Below, piece by piece: positions 1 through 12,568 of a stretch of DNA of 64,000 nucleotides; the stretch's first letter is position 1; every line of letters begins with the position of its first letter. This DNA is from Pezicula radicicola (Eukaryota > Ascomycota > Leotiomycetes > Helotiales > Dermateaceae): NCBI GenBank assembly GCA_003008705.1, contig PDUO01000077.1:4751-68750 (forward strand). The letters are read 5' to 3'. The translations under genes were made by a program, and so were the position numbers. The notes under the pieces are model-generated. The model did not search any database, was not told the origin of the DNA, and saw only the letters and a list, made by a program, of their open reading frames with translations.

Positions 1-2200
1 TAATAAATACCTCTATACTATACTATTATAACCCTAGACTTAAAACTATAATTGAAACTAATACCTCTAATAGAGTAGTAGCTAGTATACTATCCTAGAA
101 ATAACCTAATAGTAATTAGTACCTAGTAGTCTACTTCTTAAAAATAATAGCCCTAGTAAAACTAAACTACTAGATATATAATAAGGAAATACTAGCTATT
201 ATCAAGTCTCTCTCTTATTAGAGGGTTGAAACTATAGGATCCCTATATTGAATTTAAATTATTATAGATTATAAGGCTCTAGAATACTTTATATCAACTA
301 AGTAATTAAACTTATAATAAGCCTAATAGATAGAATTCTTATTTAAATTCTTCTTTATAATTATATACTAACCTAGTAAGAAGAATAAATATACTAATAC
401 CCTAATATATAGAGAATAAGATATTAGTCCTTAGGAAATTACTAAAAGTAAATACTAAACCTAGATATTACTTATACTAGATTAACTTAACCTATAGATA
501 CTAAATAATATAACCCTATATAAATTCAAAGAATTTAAAGACCTTACCCTTATAGAGTCCCCTATTAATATTATAGACTAAATCTTATTTATAAACAAAG
601 ATAACCTAACCCTTACTAAGGAAAGAAAGAGAGCTAAAAGAGATAACTAGGATTAGACTATAAATAATAGATTACTATTTTAGAGAAGGTACTTAGTAGT
701 ACTAGACAAGCTATATTCCCCGCCTAGTAGGTTAAATCAATCTTTCCCTTTAAGAATATATTTAATTTAGGAATCTTATAACTAGGTATTAATAGTATAC
801 CTAAGTCTAAAGAAGATAATAACCCTTCTTACTATATAGTACTACTAGAAAGGAATAGTCTTAGATATAAAGAGATATATTAATAACTACTATATATATA
901 GAAGATCCTATAACCCCTAAGATAAGACCCCTAGTTTCTTGAACCTATTATTAATCCCTAAAAGACTCTAGTAATATATTACTATAGACTTTAAGTCCTT
1001 TCTAAAAGATAAGTATAGTTTTAATAATATCCTTATAATAATTAATTACTTTAGTAAATAAACTATATTAATACTATATTATAAGACTATAAACACCTAG
1101 GAACTTACCTAGCTATATATTTCGAATATATACTAGTATAAGGGTACTCTAATATCGATTATTTTAGACCAAGAACCTTAATTTATATTAGACTTCTAGA
1201 ATAAATTCTATAGAATCTTAGATATAAAGATTAAGCTTTTAACTACCTATTATATATAGATAGATAGATAGACTAAAATTATAAACTAGTATATTAACCA
1301 ATGACTCCAACCCTATATAAGCTACTACTAAGATAACTAGTTAGAACTACTCCTGATTATAGATTATACCTAACTAGTCCTACTATATAAAAGCCTTGGA
1401 ATATCCCCCTTTGAACTACTTAATAGATATCTACCTTGGATGTCTTTCGATTAGAATCGACTAGAAGAACTAATAATAATAAAAGAATATCTAAATATTA
1501 TAGAAGTCTAAAATATTATAAGGAGAATATATAATATCTAGGAAAAGGTAAAAGAGATCCTATAGATCTTATAAGAAAAGAAATAATATAATATAAACTA
1601 ATACTAACGACTAATAGACTAGAAAGTAAAGGATAAAGTATAGATTATAATATAAAACTAGAAGATATAGAGACCTAGTTAAAAGTTAGATTACTAAATA
1701 GCTGGTCTATACCTAGTACTAGCCTAGGAAGGAAATAGTTATAAAATCAACCTACTATAATCTATGAATATCTACCTAGTATTCTCATTAGATAAGCTAT
1801 ATAAAGTTACTAATAACCTACTATCTAGTTAAGAACTAGAAGAGTTACTAAGTATTATTATTATAAATAATAATAAATAGGAAGTTAAAAAGATCCTTAT
1901 AGTTAAGAAACTATATAATAGTCTACTCTACTATATCTAATAGACTAGTTTTAATAAGGATCCTAAATAGTACCTTATATTTAACTTAAAATATAATCCC
2001 TATATACTCTAAAAGTTCTACCTTAATAACCCTAACCTCCCTAGACCTTTATAATAGCTCCTTNAATAGATATAATACTATAATAATAGTATAGATAATT
2101 ATAATAAATTAAATAATAATAGACCTATAGAAATATACTCGAGGGCGAGCTTTTTTAGAAGGAGGGGGTAATATAATAGTTCTAACGATGTACCTATTTC
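1..2200 (+). mobile_element. RIP-degraded Gypsy/chromovirus LTR retrotransposon (3' part)
   Basis: No open frame survives, but translating through the stops gives the order of a Gypsy pol 3' half. About 230-420 resembles the end of the RNase H domain (pattern DYKALEYF-ISTK, then a YRPG-like stretch). About 1000-1300 resembles the integrase core (ILIIINYFSK, then a DRG-type block and an AYHPQTDGQTER-like block). About 1740-2050 resembles a chromodomain (EVKKIL). A polypurine tract AAGGAGGGGGTAA near 2158-2170 sits where the 3' LTR should begin. The sequence is very AT-rich and dominated by TA steps, as expected after RIP. One ambiguous base (n) lies at about 2064. The 5' part lies outside the window. 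Confidence 0.8.
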
Positions 2201-2399
2201 TAGAGTAATCTAGTTAAATAGAAGATTATTATTCTAAGCTAGAAGTTACTAAGAACTATTATATAATATTACTTTATATATATAGTTAAGCTTTACTTAA
2301 GCTCTCTTCTCTCTCTAGTCTAAAATTCTATATATTTTCTACCTCTATAACTTATATAACTATAGTCTAAGTATAGATTATTATAGTAACTCTATATAA

Positions 2400-3600
2400 A
2401 AATACTAAAAGAGATAAAAGGAGTTAAGAATAACTATACCCTTTATCTATAAAGAAGTCTCTATAGACTTAAATAAGTTATTTAAAATTAGAACTTATTA
2501 ATAAAATTAGAACTTATTAAGTAAGATTTTATTTAAAGTCTAATAGATCTATATCTTTATATTAATATTAAGTATAAAATTTAATTACTAGTTTATATTA
2601 ATAATATTACTATTATAATAGAATCTAAAAAGGATCTATAGTAGTTCTATAAGAAACTATCTTAAAGATTTACTATTATAAATCTAAGAGAGATAAGTAA
2701 GATTCTAAGTATAAGAGTTTTAAGAGATAAAAGAAATTAAACTTTAGAACTCAACTAAGAATAATATCTTAATAAAGTTCTTAATAAATTTAGATTTATA
2801 AATAATAAATATAAGAATATTCTAACTCTAATATTATTATATAAAGATATTAAACTACTAACTAATAAGAATAAGAGAATTAATATAATCTAGTATTATA
2901 AAGTTATAAACTTCTTAATATATATAATAGTTTATACTAGACTAGATATAGTATTTATACTTAGATACCTAAACTAGTTTATATAGGATTCTATTAAATA
3001 ATACTAAAGAGGAGTTAAAAGACTTATATATTACCTCTGATTAATAATTATATTCTAAATCTAGTTTAGACCTAAGAGGAAACTATAAGTTTACTTAGAT
3101 ACTAACTAGACTAAAGATAAAATAGATAAGAAAAGTATTTTAGTATATATTAGACTAATTAGATCTAGACTAGTATTCTAGAGAAATTAGAAATAATCCT
3201 CTATTACTATAGTTATAACTAAAGTAGAGTATATAGTAATAAGTATAATAATAAAGTAAGAATAATAGATTACTTAAGTTCTTTAAGATATAGAATATCT
3301 AAAATATATTTCTAAGAATAGGATAATTATTAATACTAGAGAAGATAACTAAGGAGTTATTACTCTAGTTAAAAACCCTTATCTTATAAAATAATTAAAG
3401 TATATTAATATCTTATATTACTATATTCAAGATCTTTAGAAATAATAAAGAGTAGATATAATCTATATATCTATAAATAAAATAATAACTAATAGTTTTA
3501 TAAAACTATTACTTTATTTAGTCTTTTAGAGATTTATAAATTAAATTAGAATAGTTATATCTTCTTAGACTAAAAGATAATAAGAGTATTCTAAACTAAC
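2400..3600 (+). mobile_element. RIP-degraded Copia (Ty1-type) retrotransposon pol remnant
   Basis: Reading through stops on the + strand shows Copia pol order. A YVDD-like reverse transcriptase block is near 2590-2630. It is followed by a block like RDKR--TLELN-E-YLNKVLNKF near 2725-2790, then a TRLDIVFILRYLN-like stretch near 2935-2980. RNase H follows: a DTN-TKDK-DKKS block near 3095-3140, a VEYIVIS-like block (STAEAEYMALS in intact elements) near 3220-3245, and a final DSFIKLL-like block (ADGFTKPL) near 3490-3515. The element lies in the same orientation as the Gypsy remnant just upstream. Frames are broken throughout, so it is dead. LTR ends could not be placed by eye. Confidence 0.75.
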
Positions 3601-4880
3601 CTTAAAGTAAGAGTATTAAGTTATAAAGTTTTCTATAATACTAAGTTTAGTTATTATATATAGTTATCTAATATATTACCTAGTATATTAGATAATATAA
3701 TAAGTAGTTAAATAACTACTAGTAACTAAGATAGTTTTAAAGATACTTAGTAAGATTATAGTAGAAGAGGATATATCTCTCTTCTATTTAGAAGATAACT
3801 CTTTATTTAGTTAGTTAAATAATATACTCTCTATAAGACTTTATATACTTCTAGTTATATATTTATTAGATTTATAATTTAAAAGATAATAAGAATAATA
3901 ATTTTATTAATAAGAGAGAGATATACCTTTATATATATAGTTTATATTTCTTTATTAATAAATTAGTAGTTACTAATATTTAATAAAAGTTATTACTTTT
4001 TATAACTTTATATTACTATAGATAGAGACTATTATAGAACTTAATATAAATTATTTTATCTTATATTCTAATAGAGTTTTCTAGTTATAAACTTATAATA
4101 AGATATATATATCTTTTATTAACTATTCTAGTTACTCTCTATATTATAGTATAATTATTTATCTTTAATATAACTATATATAGAAAGAGGGGGGTTATAA
4201 ATTATATAATATCTATAATTATCTTTTTAAATAATATATCTAAGTTATATATTATTTATAATTACTCTTTTAGGATAGAAATAAGAGATAAGAGATTTAT
4301 ATAACCTATAACTATTACTATTACTAGAATTAATACCTAAAGGTAGAGAATAGATTATAGAGTTAATCTATAGTCCTTATAATATATAGATTATTATAAG
4401 GGGGTATAATATTATCCTTACTACTAATAGTAAACTAGGGCCTAAGTAAAGCTGGTCTTGCTTAGCCCCAGGTCGCCGCCTACAGGAATATATATAGATT
4501 CTATTGGGATTTATACCTACTAACACCAACATCGCGGTGGAAAATAAAAACCTTCGCCGAACGTACTTGGTCGTCATTGCCGCGCGCGAACTAGGCGCGC
4601 CGCACGGACCCGTTCAAGCCCGAAACGTTCTTAAATCCCACGTGACACCAACAACAATGTACCTATATAACAGTCAAACGAGGGCAAGACTTGGATCTCC
4701 TGTCTGCTCATACGGAGTGTGATCCAGCCTGTGGTCTGTTCATAGCTGTTCTGTGAGTTTTCCATACACATAGTTGGACACAAAGACGTTTCTGGACCAT
4801 CAACTTCATTCGACTAGAGTTCAAGCCTTGTCCCATCTCATCTCATCACCACGGAACCACTTAGCAGGGCCGAAGTCACA
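3600..4880. other. AT-rich tail and edge of the repeat island, then intergenic region
   Basis: The AT-rich, TA-dominated sequence continues to about 4440 without a recognisable domain; a ggggggtt run lies near 4190. Between about 4440 and 4540 the composition changes abruptly to ordinary mixed sequence, with GC-rich words such as CGCGCGCGAACTAGGCGCGCC near 4580-4600. The 4504-4722 frame shows no family features and is probably chance. The last 150 bases probably hold the promoter and 5' leader of the following phosphotransferase gene. Confidence 0.6.
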
Positions 4881-6380
4881 ATGGGCGATGCTAGAGCACA
4901 ACTAGATAACTTGGCGTGGGACAAAAACGATGAAGCATGGGAAATATCGCAGAAACGGCTTCGAAGGAGAGACACCTGCGAACTTGCAGCTTCCCTTGCG
5001 GGGCAGAAATTCGGGAGAAAAGCAATATTCGGGCCACCTTTGATCATCGGTGGATACAATATCTTATACAAGGTCCAAGTTGAGGGAATGGCTTCCGATG
5101 TCTATGTTCGGCTACCTTGCCCCGATTGGGCTCAGTTTCCAATTGAGAAGACTCTTCAAGAAGGTGCCACAGCAAGATATGTCGAACAACACACCCAGAT
5201 CCCAGTTCCCAAGGTATTCTACTATGGCGAAAAGTCTGATCTTGGTCCTTTCATGATCCTTCAACACGTGGAAAATGGTGGATTAATGGTTAATCGAATC
5301 AAAACGCCCAACCCCGACCCCGACGTAACTTCTGTCCTGAACCCAAACATCTCAGAGGCTGTGCTCTCGAATTTCTACGGGAAAGCGGCACGGTGCCTAT
5401 TGCAGATCTCTCGGCTCTCATTCGATTGCATTGGATCGTTGTCTGAGAACGATGACAATGCTTTCTCCGTAACGGGACGCCCTCTCTCCAAGAACATGAA
5501 CGACATGCTACAACTCGCAAATATTCCCCGTGCTGTACTTCCGCAAGAGAACAAGACATATAGTACGACAGATGAGTGGTATGTTGCTTTAGCCGAGATG
5601 CATATGGCACAGCTCATTTTTCAACACAATGACCTTGTGACCACCGAGGATGATTGCCGAAATAAGTATGTGGCACGACAACTCTTTCGCCGGTTGGCGA
5701 AAGATCATCGACTCTCAAGTTTTGGATTTGCTGATGATGGCTGGTCAGCCCAGTCTAAAAGCTGGTCTTCTCAACTTTCCCGGGCACCGAGTAATTTGGG
5801 ATCGTTCAGGCTTTGGGCCGATGACTTCAGACCTGGTAATATCCTCGTCGATGACTCTGACGACATAGTTGCAGTCATAGACTGGGAGCTTGCTTATGCT
5901 GGACCTACACAATTCATACTTGATTGTCCGTGGTGGTTGCTTCTCGAAGTGCCAGAGTCGTGGAAACCGGACATTGATGACTGGACCAAAGTCTATGACA
6001 TGCGGTTGCAGACTTGGTTGTCAGCTATGGAGAAAGTTGAAAAAGATATTGGCTCTGAAACGTTGCCATTCTTCTTGTCCACGCACATGCGTGAAAGTTG
6101 GGAGACTGGCCGATTCTGGCTTAATTATGCTGCAAAAAACAGCTGGGCGTTTGACACAGTATTTTGGAAGTATTTGGATGAGAAGTTTTTTGGAACCCGA
6201 GAGGAGGATGTTCGTAAGGATGACCTATGGAGGACGAGGGTCAATTTGTTAAGTGAGAAGGAAAGAGCGGCCATGGAGCCCTTTGTGGAGTGGAAAATGG
6301 AGGACAAGAAGGAAAGGATATTGGTTGATTGGGATCCGGAGGAGGCAAAACAACGCCTATCTGAGGTGCTGTTTGATTGA
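4881..6380 (+). CDS. APH-family (aminoglycoside phosphotransferase-like) kinase-fold protein, copy 1
   Basis: A 499-residue single-exon protein of the fungal phosphotransferase enzyme family (APH, Pfam PF01636 type). The N-lobe carries a P-loop-like stretch and a helix before VPKVFYYG (about 110-120). The catalytic loop is degenerate: WADDFRPGNILVD, with Asp315 and Asn320 aligned to the HxDxxxxN motif but Ala in place of His. The Mg-binding Asp is in VIDWELAY (about 334). The PWWLLLE motif that follows is typical of the fungal subfamily. Substrate is unknown; fungal members are not known to give drug resistance. The start is the first ATG of a clean frame (tcacaATGGGC). It converges with the alcohol dehydrogenase gene (68 bp between stops) and is paralogous to the gene at 8076. 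Confidence 0.85.
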   Translation: MGDARAQLDNLAWDKNDEAWEISQKRLRRRDTCELAASLAGQKFGRKAIFGPPLIIGGYNILYKVQVEGMASDVYVRLPCPDWAQFPIEKTLQEGATARYVEQHTQIPVPKVFYYGEKSDLGPFMILQHVENGGLMVNRIKTPNPDPDVTSVLNPNISEAVLSNFYGKAARCLLQISRLSFDCIGSLSENDDNAFSVTGRPLSKNMNDMLQLANIPRAVLPQENKTYSTTDEWYVALAEMHMAQLIFQHNDLVTTEDDCRNKYVARQLFRRLAKDHRLSSFGFADDGWSAQSKSWSSQLSRAPSNLGSFRLWADDFRPGNILVDDSDDIVAVIDWELAYAGPTQFILDCPWWLLLEVPESWKPDIDDWTKVYDMRLQTWLSAMEKVEKDIGSETLPFFLSTHMRESWETGRFWLNYAAKNSWAFDTVFWKYLDEKFFGTREEDVRKDDLWRTRVNLLSEKERAAMEPFVEWKMEDKKERILVDWDPEEAKQRLSEVLFD

Positions 6381-6448
6381 TTCTGAGAAGTTGGACACTC
6401 GTAAATGAGGTCAGGTACAGACAAAATTTTAGAATCATCAAGATACAT

Positions 6449-7420
6449 TCATTTATTCGGCCTAGTAAACAGCCTTCCCTTCACCTCACTCCTCTCCACC
6501 CTCTTCAACCCTTCACACACCTCCGCAAACGGAATCTCCTCCAGCACCGGCACAATCTCCCCATGTCCAATCAACTCTAACACCTCCCCAAACTCCTCCA
6601 TACTCGCCCCAAGGCTCCCTCTAATCTGAATCCTCCTCGTCACAACCGCCAACGTACTCAACTCCATGGTCGGAGTCCCCATCCCCACAAGCACAACCCT
6701 ACCTCCAGCCTTAACCCTCTCCACAGCTTGCGCAGTAGTAGTACCCACGCCCGCAAAATCAACAATAACATCGAACTTCACGCCTTCTGCCTCATCTAGG
6801 GATTTGAAGCACGCTTTGGCGCCTTGGGCAGTAGCGGAATCGAATTTAGAGCGGTCGATGTCAAATCCATAGACTGTCGCACTCAGCAGCGCCGCTACAC
6901 GCACTCCATTCAAGCCCACGCCTCCAAGGCCAACAATCCCAACAGTCTTATCGGAATCGGCCTCAGCTTCAATCTTAACGGCATGATATGCCGTCAGGAT
7001 CGAGTCTCCCGCTACAGCCGCTTGCTCAAATGTCACATTCTCGGGAATACGAACAAGATATCGTTCATTGACGACTATCTGTTCGGCATATCCGCCATCG
7101 AAGCCCATTCCAACAGCATTTTCCCAGTCTGGCTCTTCCGTGGAGTGGCCGGGGAGAGCGACCGCTACCCGATCACCAATCTTGAAATTTGAAGACGATG
7201 AAGGGGGAAGGGCAGTGATGGTGCCGGATACTTCGTGGCCGAGAGTGATGGGTTGTTTTCTGATCCAGTCGTTCACATGGCCGTTGATGATGTGGACATC
7301 GGTATGGCAGAGTCCCGATGCTTCGACGTGGATGAGAACTTCGTTGGGTTTGGGGGTTGGTGAGGGGATGGAGACGAGTTGGAGGCCAGTTGTGGGGGAG
7401 GACCATTGGTAGGCTTTCAT
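6449..7420 (-). CDS. Zinc-type alcohol dehydrogenase (MDR superfamily) without structural-zinc lobe
   Basis: A 323-residue medium-chain dehydrogenase/reductase. The GroES-like domain has the catalytic zinc ligands Cys38 (GLCHTD) and His62-Glu63 (GHE). The Rossmann domain has VGLGGVGLNG at about 164-173, followed by the acidic residue region FDIDRSKF for NAD(P). It would oxidise or reduce alcohol/aldehyde substrates in the cytosol. The lobe with four cysteines that binds structural zinc in classical ADH is absent: after GDRVAVALPG the chain goes directly to DGGYAEQ. This explains the short length compared with 340-380 residues. The start is the ATG just after the leader, giving MKAYQW, typical for the family. 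It is divergent from the phosphotransferase gene at 8076. Confidence 0.9.
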   Translation of the reverse strand: MKAYQWSSPTTGLQLVSIPSPTPKPNEVLIHVEASGLCHTDVHIINGHVNDWIRKQPITLGHEVSGTITALPPSSSSNFKIGDRVAVALPGHSTEEPDWENAVGMGFDGGYAEQIVVNERYLVRIPENVTFEQAAVAGDSILTAYHAVKIEAEADSDKTVGIVGLGGVGLNGVRVAALLSATVYGFDIDRSKFDSATAQGAKACFKSLDEAEGVKFDVIVDFAGVGTTTAQAVERVKAGGRVVLVGMGTPTMELSTLAVVTRRIQIRGSLGASMEEFGEVLELIGHGEIVPVLEEIPFAEVCEGLKRVERSEVKGRLFTRPNK

Positions 7421-8075
7421 TTTTGAAGATTTGCAGAAATAAAAGGCAGATATGAGTCGACTATCGGTATGAAGAAGTACCAGTGGCTTTCGTTATGTTG
7501 GTTTTGATAATTCAGCAGGGGGTCTTGGAAAGCTAAGACTTGGCACGTGATTCAACCCGCCTCTTTCAACTTGCGAACTAGAAAATGAATATATATATAT
7601 TGAACCTGGGCGGGCGTTGTTAACGAGGATGTGTTTGCTCTACTTTGAACTTTTGAGATGAGTAAGGATAAAAACTATTGCTTAAACGAGGGGAACTTCG
7701 ACTTTAAATGCCGTCCCTGCGTCGGCAATCTCCCAGAAATACTCCGCGGCTATTCTTAATTTACGTCTTTACCTCGATTCATAGGTAAGATTCACGTATC
7801 AGAGCCTCAAAGGCTATCTTTAAATCACACCCCCCAGTATCTCCAACTTCCTAGGGATGAACTGACACTTTGCAAAGCATGCCTCGTGCGATTGACTCTT
7901 CATTGGATCGAATACACAAGCAAACTTGCTCTGACGCCACTCTCAACGTGATGCTATCACTGTACTCATTTCCAAGGTAGCCCGAAGACTTGTCCCCAAA
8001 CCTCGAGCTCATGTTTATACAAAGCACCCAGACGACACTCATGTTTTTCGCTACTCTGAACAATTCTTATCTACC
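7421..8075. promoter_or_regulatory. Divergent intergenic region between the ADH and APH copy 2 genes
   Basis: About 655 bp separates the start codons of the two divergent genes and must hold both promoters. A TATA-like run atatatatat lies at about 7590-7600, roughly 175 bp upstream of the ADH start on its strand. No binding site can be named from the sequence alone. A reverse-strand frame at 7851-8063 has no coding character. Confidence 0.4.
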
Positions 8076-9530
8076 TTGATTGCTCAATATCTTATACCTA
8101 GAATGCAACACAACATGCGTTATGATTATCTCGCTTCGGAGAGGAGCGAGGCCGAGTACGAGGCTTGGCTTGACAAGCTATTCCAACAAGAGATCTTGAG
8201 AGAAATTGGCGTTTTCATGCAAAAGCACAGAGGAGGGGTTGCCAAAGAGCTCGCAAATCCTGTCGCAGGAGCCTTTAACGCATGTCTACAAATGATCTTT
8301 GGAGATGGCGGGTCAGCCATGATACGCTTCCCACAGCCAGGCAATATCAGGTTTCCAGAAGAGAAAGTTCGCAAAGAAGTAGCCGTTATGCGTTATGTCG
8401 CCGAGCATACGTCGATACCGGTCCCGTTCGTTCTACACTATGGGATGGCAGACGATGGCCCGGCGGGAATGGGCCCTTTTATCCTGATGGATTACATCAG
8501 TCATGCACATAATATGACTGCTGAACTTAACACGCCCGGCCTTAGAAGAGAAGATCGGCCAATCCTGGATCCTCAGGTACCTGAACCGAAGCTCAAATTT
8601 GCCTACGGCCAGATGGCTGATGTTCTACTTCAACTCTCTCGGCCCTCTTTTGCACGGATTGGGTCTCTTGAAGAGCTCGAAGATGGCAGTTGGTCGGTCA
8701 CAGAACGTGCCTTAACCTTAAATATGAACGAACTTGTCTCAGTGGCCAATTTTCCACCTAGCAAGCTACCAACTACGGTCTTTCACACTTCATCCTCTTA
8801 TTTCAGAGCCATTGCAGATATCAATCTTATCCATCTATCAACGCAACGCAACGACGCGATCGATTCGGCTGAAGACTGTAGACGCAAGTACGTTGCTCGC
8901 CACTTGTTCTGCAAACTCATCTCAGAAGGCCAATTTCCTAATACTCCAGAATCAGCGCCAAAGCCCTTCAAATTGTTCTGCGACGATCTTCGTCCATCTA
9001 ATGTTCTCGTTGATGATGACTGTAGAATTGTTGGTGTCATCGACTGGGAGTTTTCTTACTCAGCCCCTGCAGAGTACACGTACAGCCCTCCGTGGTGGTT
9101 GCTTATTGAGGCGCCCGAGAAATGGCCCAATGGAATATCCGATTGGATCAAAGAGTATGAGCCTAGGCTCACCATATTTCTGGAAGCACTTGTGGAGCAG
9201 GAAGATGTTATGATCGGTGACGGAACTCTAACAGAAGACCAGCGACTGTCAAGCCAGATGAAGGCAAGCTGGGAGAGTGGAGACTTTTGGATAAGTTACG
9301 CAGCGCGGAAGAGTTGGGCTTTTGATGTGGTATTCTGGGAGCAAATCAATACGAATCCGAGGTTCTTCAAAGATAGTGCCGGCTATGAAAAAGGACTCAG
9401 GTTACTCACTGAGAACGAAAGAGCTGGTATGGAAGAGTTTGTACAAAGAAAACTGGAGGAGAGTAAAACACGAACTTTGGATAACTGGGATAAAGAGGAT
9501 GCAAAGGGTCAAACAGATGGTTGGATTTGA
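8076..9530 (+). CDS. APH-family phosphotransferase-like protein, copy 2
   Basis: A single-exon protein of up to 484 residues, clearly paralogous to the one at 4881. Shared landmarks in the same order are a VPFVLHYG strand, MGPFILMDY, a degenerate catalytic loop FCDDLRPSNVLVDD (Asp303 and Asn309, Cys where His is expected), VIDWEFSY, PWWLLIEAPEKW, an ESGDFWISYAARKSWAFD block and a C-terminal ENERAGMEEFV block. The start is uncertain: ATGs lie at 8076, 8103 and 8115; by alignment with copy 1 the later ones are equally likely. The substrate is not known. With the dehydrogenase between them, the two copies could form a small local module, but that is inference. Confidence 0.85.
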   Translation: MIAQYLIPRMQHNMRYDYLASERSEAEYEAWLDKLFQQEILREIGVFMQKHRGGVAKELANPVAGAFNACLQMIFGDGGSAMIRFPQPGNIRFPEEKVRKEVAVMRYVAEHTSIPVPFVLHYGMADDGPAGMGPFILMDYISHAHNMTAELNTPGLRREDRPILDPQVPEPKLKFAYGQMADVLLQLSRPSFARIGSLEELEDGSWSVTERALTLNMNELVSVANFPPSKLPTTVFHTSSSYFRAIADINLIHLSTQRNDAIDSAEDCRRKYVARHLFCKLISEGQFPNTPESAPKPFKLFCDDLRPSNVLVDDDCRIVGVIDWEFSYSAPAEYTYSPPWWLLIEAPEKWPNGISDWIKEYEPRLTIFLEALVEQEDVMIGDGTLTEDQRLSSQMKASWESGDFWISYAARKSWAFDVVFWEQINTNPRFFKDSAGYEKGLRLLTENERAGMEEFVQRKLEESKTRTLDNWDKEDAKGQTDGWI

Positions 9531-10195
9531 GAAATTACCAATTGAGAGGGATATGACTACATAACATTGTAGAGCCGAAATATAGCTACATCGTCGGCTA
9601 GCTTAAAAGTCTTACTATTCACATTCTACGCACATTTTGATTTAAATAAATCTTCCCTTTCTATAAGCCTACCCTAACGGCTTGGCCTATCATGAATACA
9701 TTAAACAAACATACTTTACTAGTATAGTGGGGAATTAGTACAATTGCAATAGAAGACATTTAATCCGCTTATGTTTTCGCTATAGGCGTACAAAGTGAAG
9801 GTAAAAGCGTCTCTCGACTCTAGGTTGACGGCGGAGGTCATCGGGTATAATACTAGAAGAGAACAAATTAAAAGGCGGTGTCCCTGAAATATAGTGATTT
9901 AGCGAAAAAGCCTCTGAAATAGATATTAAAAATAGGTCTGATAGAAAGAACAGTAAGAGGGAAGTTGGTCTCTTTTACTTTGTGCCACAACGAGACCATT
10001 ATAAAGGAATAAGGCGATGTGTAGGCAGCTTTCTTAACAATATTACTACTAGGGTTTGCTAGCAGCTAAACGACGTTGTCGTCTTTGCCTAAACATCTAG
10101 ACATTTAGTATAGGTTATGTATCATTGCTGAGCCTCTTTTGCATTAAAGTAAAGACTTTGTAAAGATCGTGATTAGTTAACAAATCTGTGTTTAC
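9531..10195. other. Intergenic region, nothing recognised
   Basis: About 665 bp between APH copy 2 and the GH1 pseudogene. I see no frame of note and no match to the missing C-terminal part of the GH1 gene. Confidence 0.5.
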
Positions 10196-11569
<1,374 letters not shown>

Positions 11570-12568
11570 AACCGAATAAATTAGGAGCAAGTGTTAAGTA
11601 GAGAGGACGTAAAGAACCAAGGTTGCAAAAAGCTCGTTATTCCAGAAAACTAAGAGGTTGAACTGTGAATGGCTATGTATTTATGCACACCAGATTTTAG
11701 CAATAGCATAAGGATCACTGTACGGGGGGGNNNNNNNNNNNNNNNGGGCGGATTTCAGCCGCCGGTAACAACGTTCCACCGGAACTCAAGAGCTCCGACG
11801 GAAGGAATTACCAAATCCATGCAAGATGCAAAGGAAGGAAAAGAAAACGCCAAATATCGAATTCGGGAACAATTAGGGTGCTGTAATGATGCACGACGTG
11901 TTCTTGACCCCATTCGGAACCTGAATGATGTACTGTACAACGGGCGTGATACCGGTCGGGTATTGCCAGCTGTCCAGCGTGATCACTTTTTGAATCTGAA
12001 GCTGTAAACTATCTAGAATTCACCTTCTGGGAAGTTTATGAGATTCCGATCGGATATTGTAAAGGATTCTCAAAGTAGGCTTTAGTTTAGGACTCTAAGC
12101 AGTTGCCTTATAGCCTCTAGTTGTGTTTTATATAAGGCTTGGAATACGTAGGCGGTAAAAATGTAGAACTTGTAAAAGGTAGAGCAATTACTGCAATTCA
12201 TCTAGAAGCTTTATCTAGTCAACATCTTCGGCTGCAATCTGCAAAGCACCGAATAGGGAAATATCATCCGTCGGAAGCATTGAATAACAGGAAATAGCGC
12301 CAAAGGAGAGATTGGTACGTGAAAAGGTGCCACTAAAATTCTCCTTTTCTCAACAAGCTACACGTATCACTAGTCAGAAATATTTGAGAATATAGCTCGG
12401 ATAGGAGGAGTTTATGAACTCAATCAATTACTCTATCGCCATGAGCACTAACCCCGGTTAGCCGCGGCAATAATCATAGCGTCCTCTGTCGGAGTCAATT
12501 CTGATTGAGTATCTGCGGTCGAAAATCATTTCCATTCACGCCTCGAACAATCAACAATCTTAGCTTCC
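11570..12568. other. Intergenic region with assembly gap
   Basis: About 1 kb without a recognised gene. A run of 15 N marks a sequence gap at 11731-11745, preceded by a G-run and followed by GGGCGG. A short + strand frame crosses the gap but shows no family features. The 3' part should hold the promoter of the Zn2Cys6 regulator starting at 12569. Confidence 0.6.
11731..11745. other. Assembly gap (15 N)
   Basis: Fifteen undetermined bases between a G-homopolymer and GGGCGG; probably a G-rich stretch hard to sequence or a scaffold join of arbitrary length. Confidence 0.95.

Noticed and set aside
4504..4722. 72-codon + strand frame at the edge of the repeat island
   Set aside because: No family features and overlapped by an equally open minus frame.
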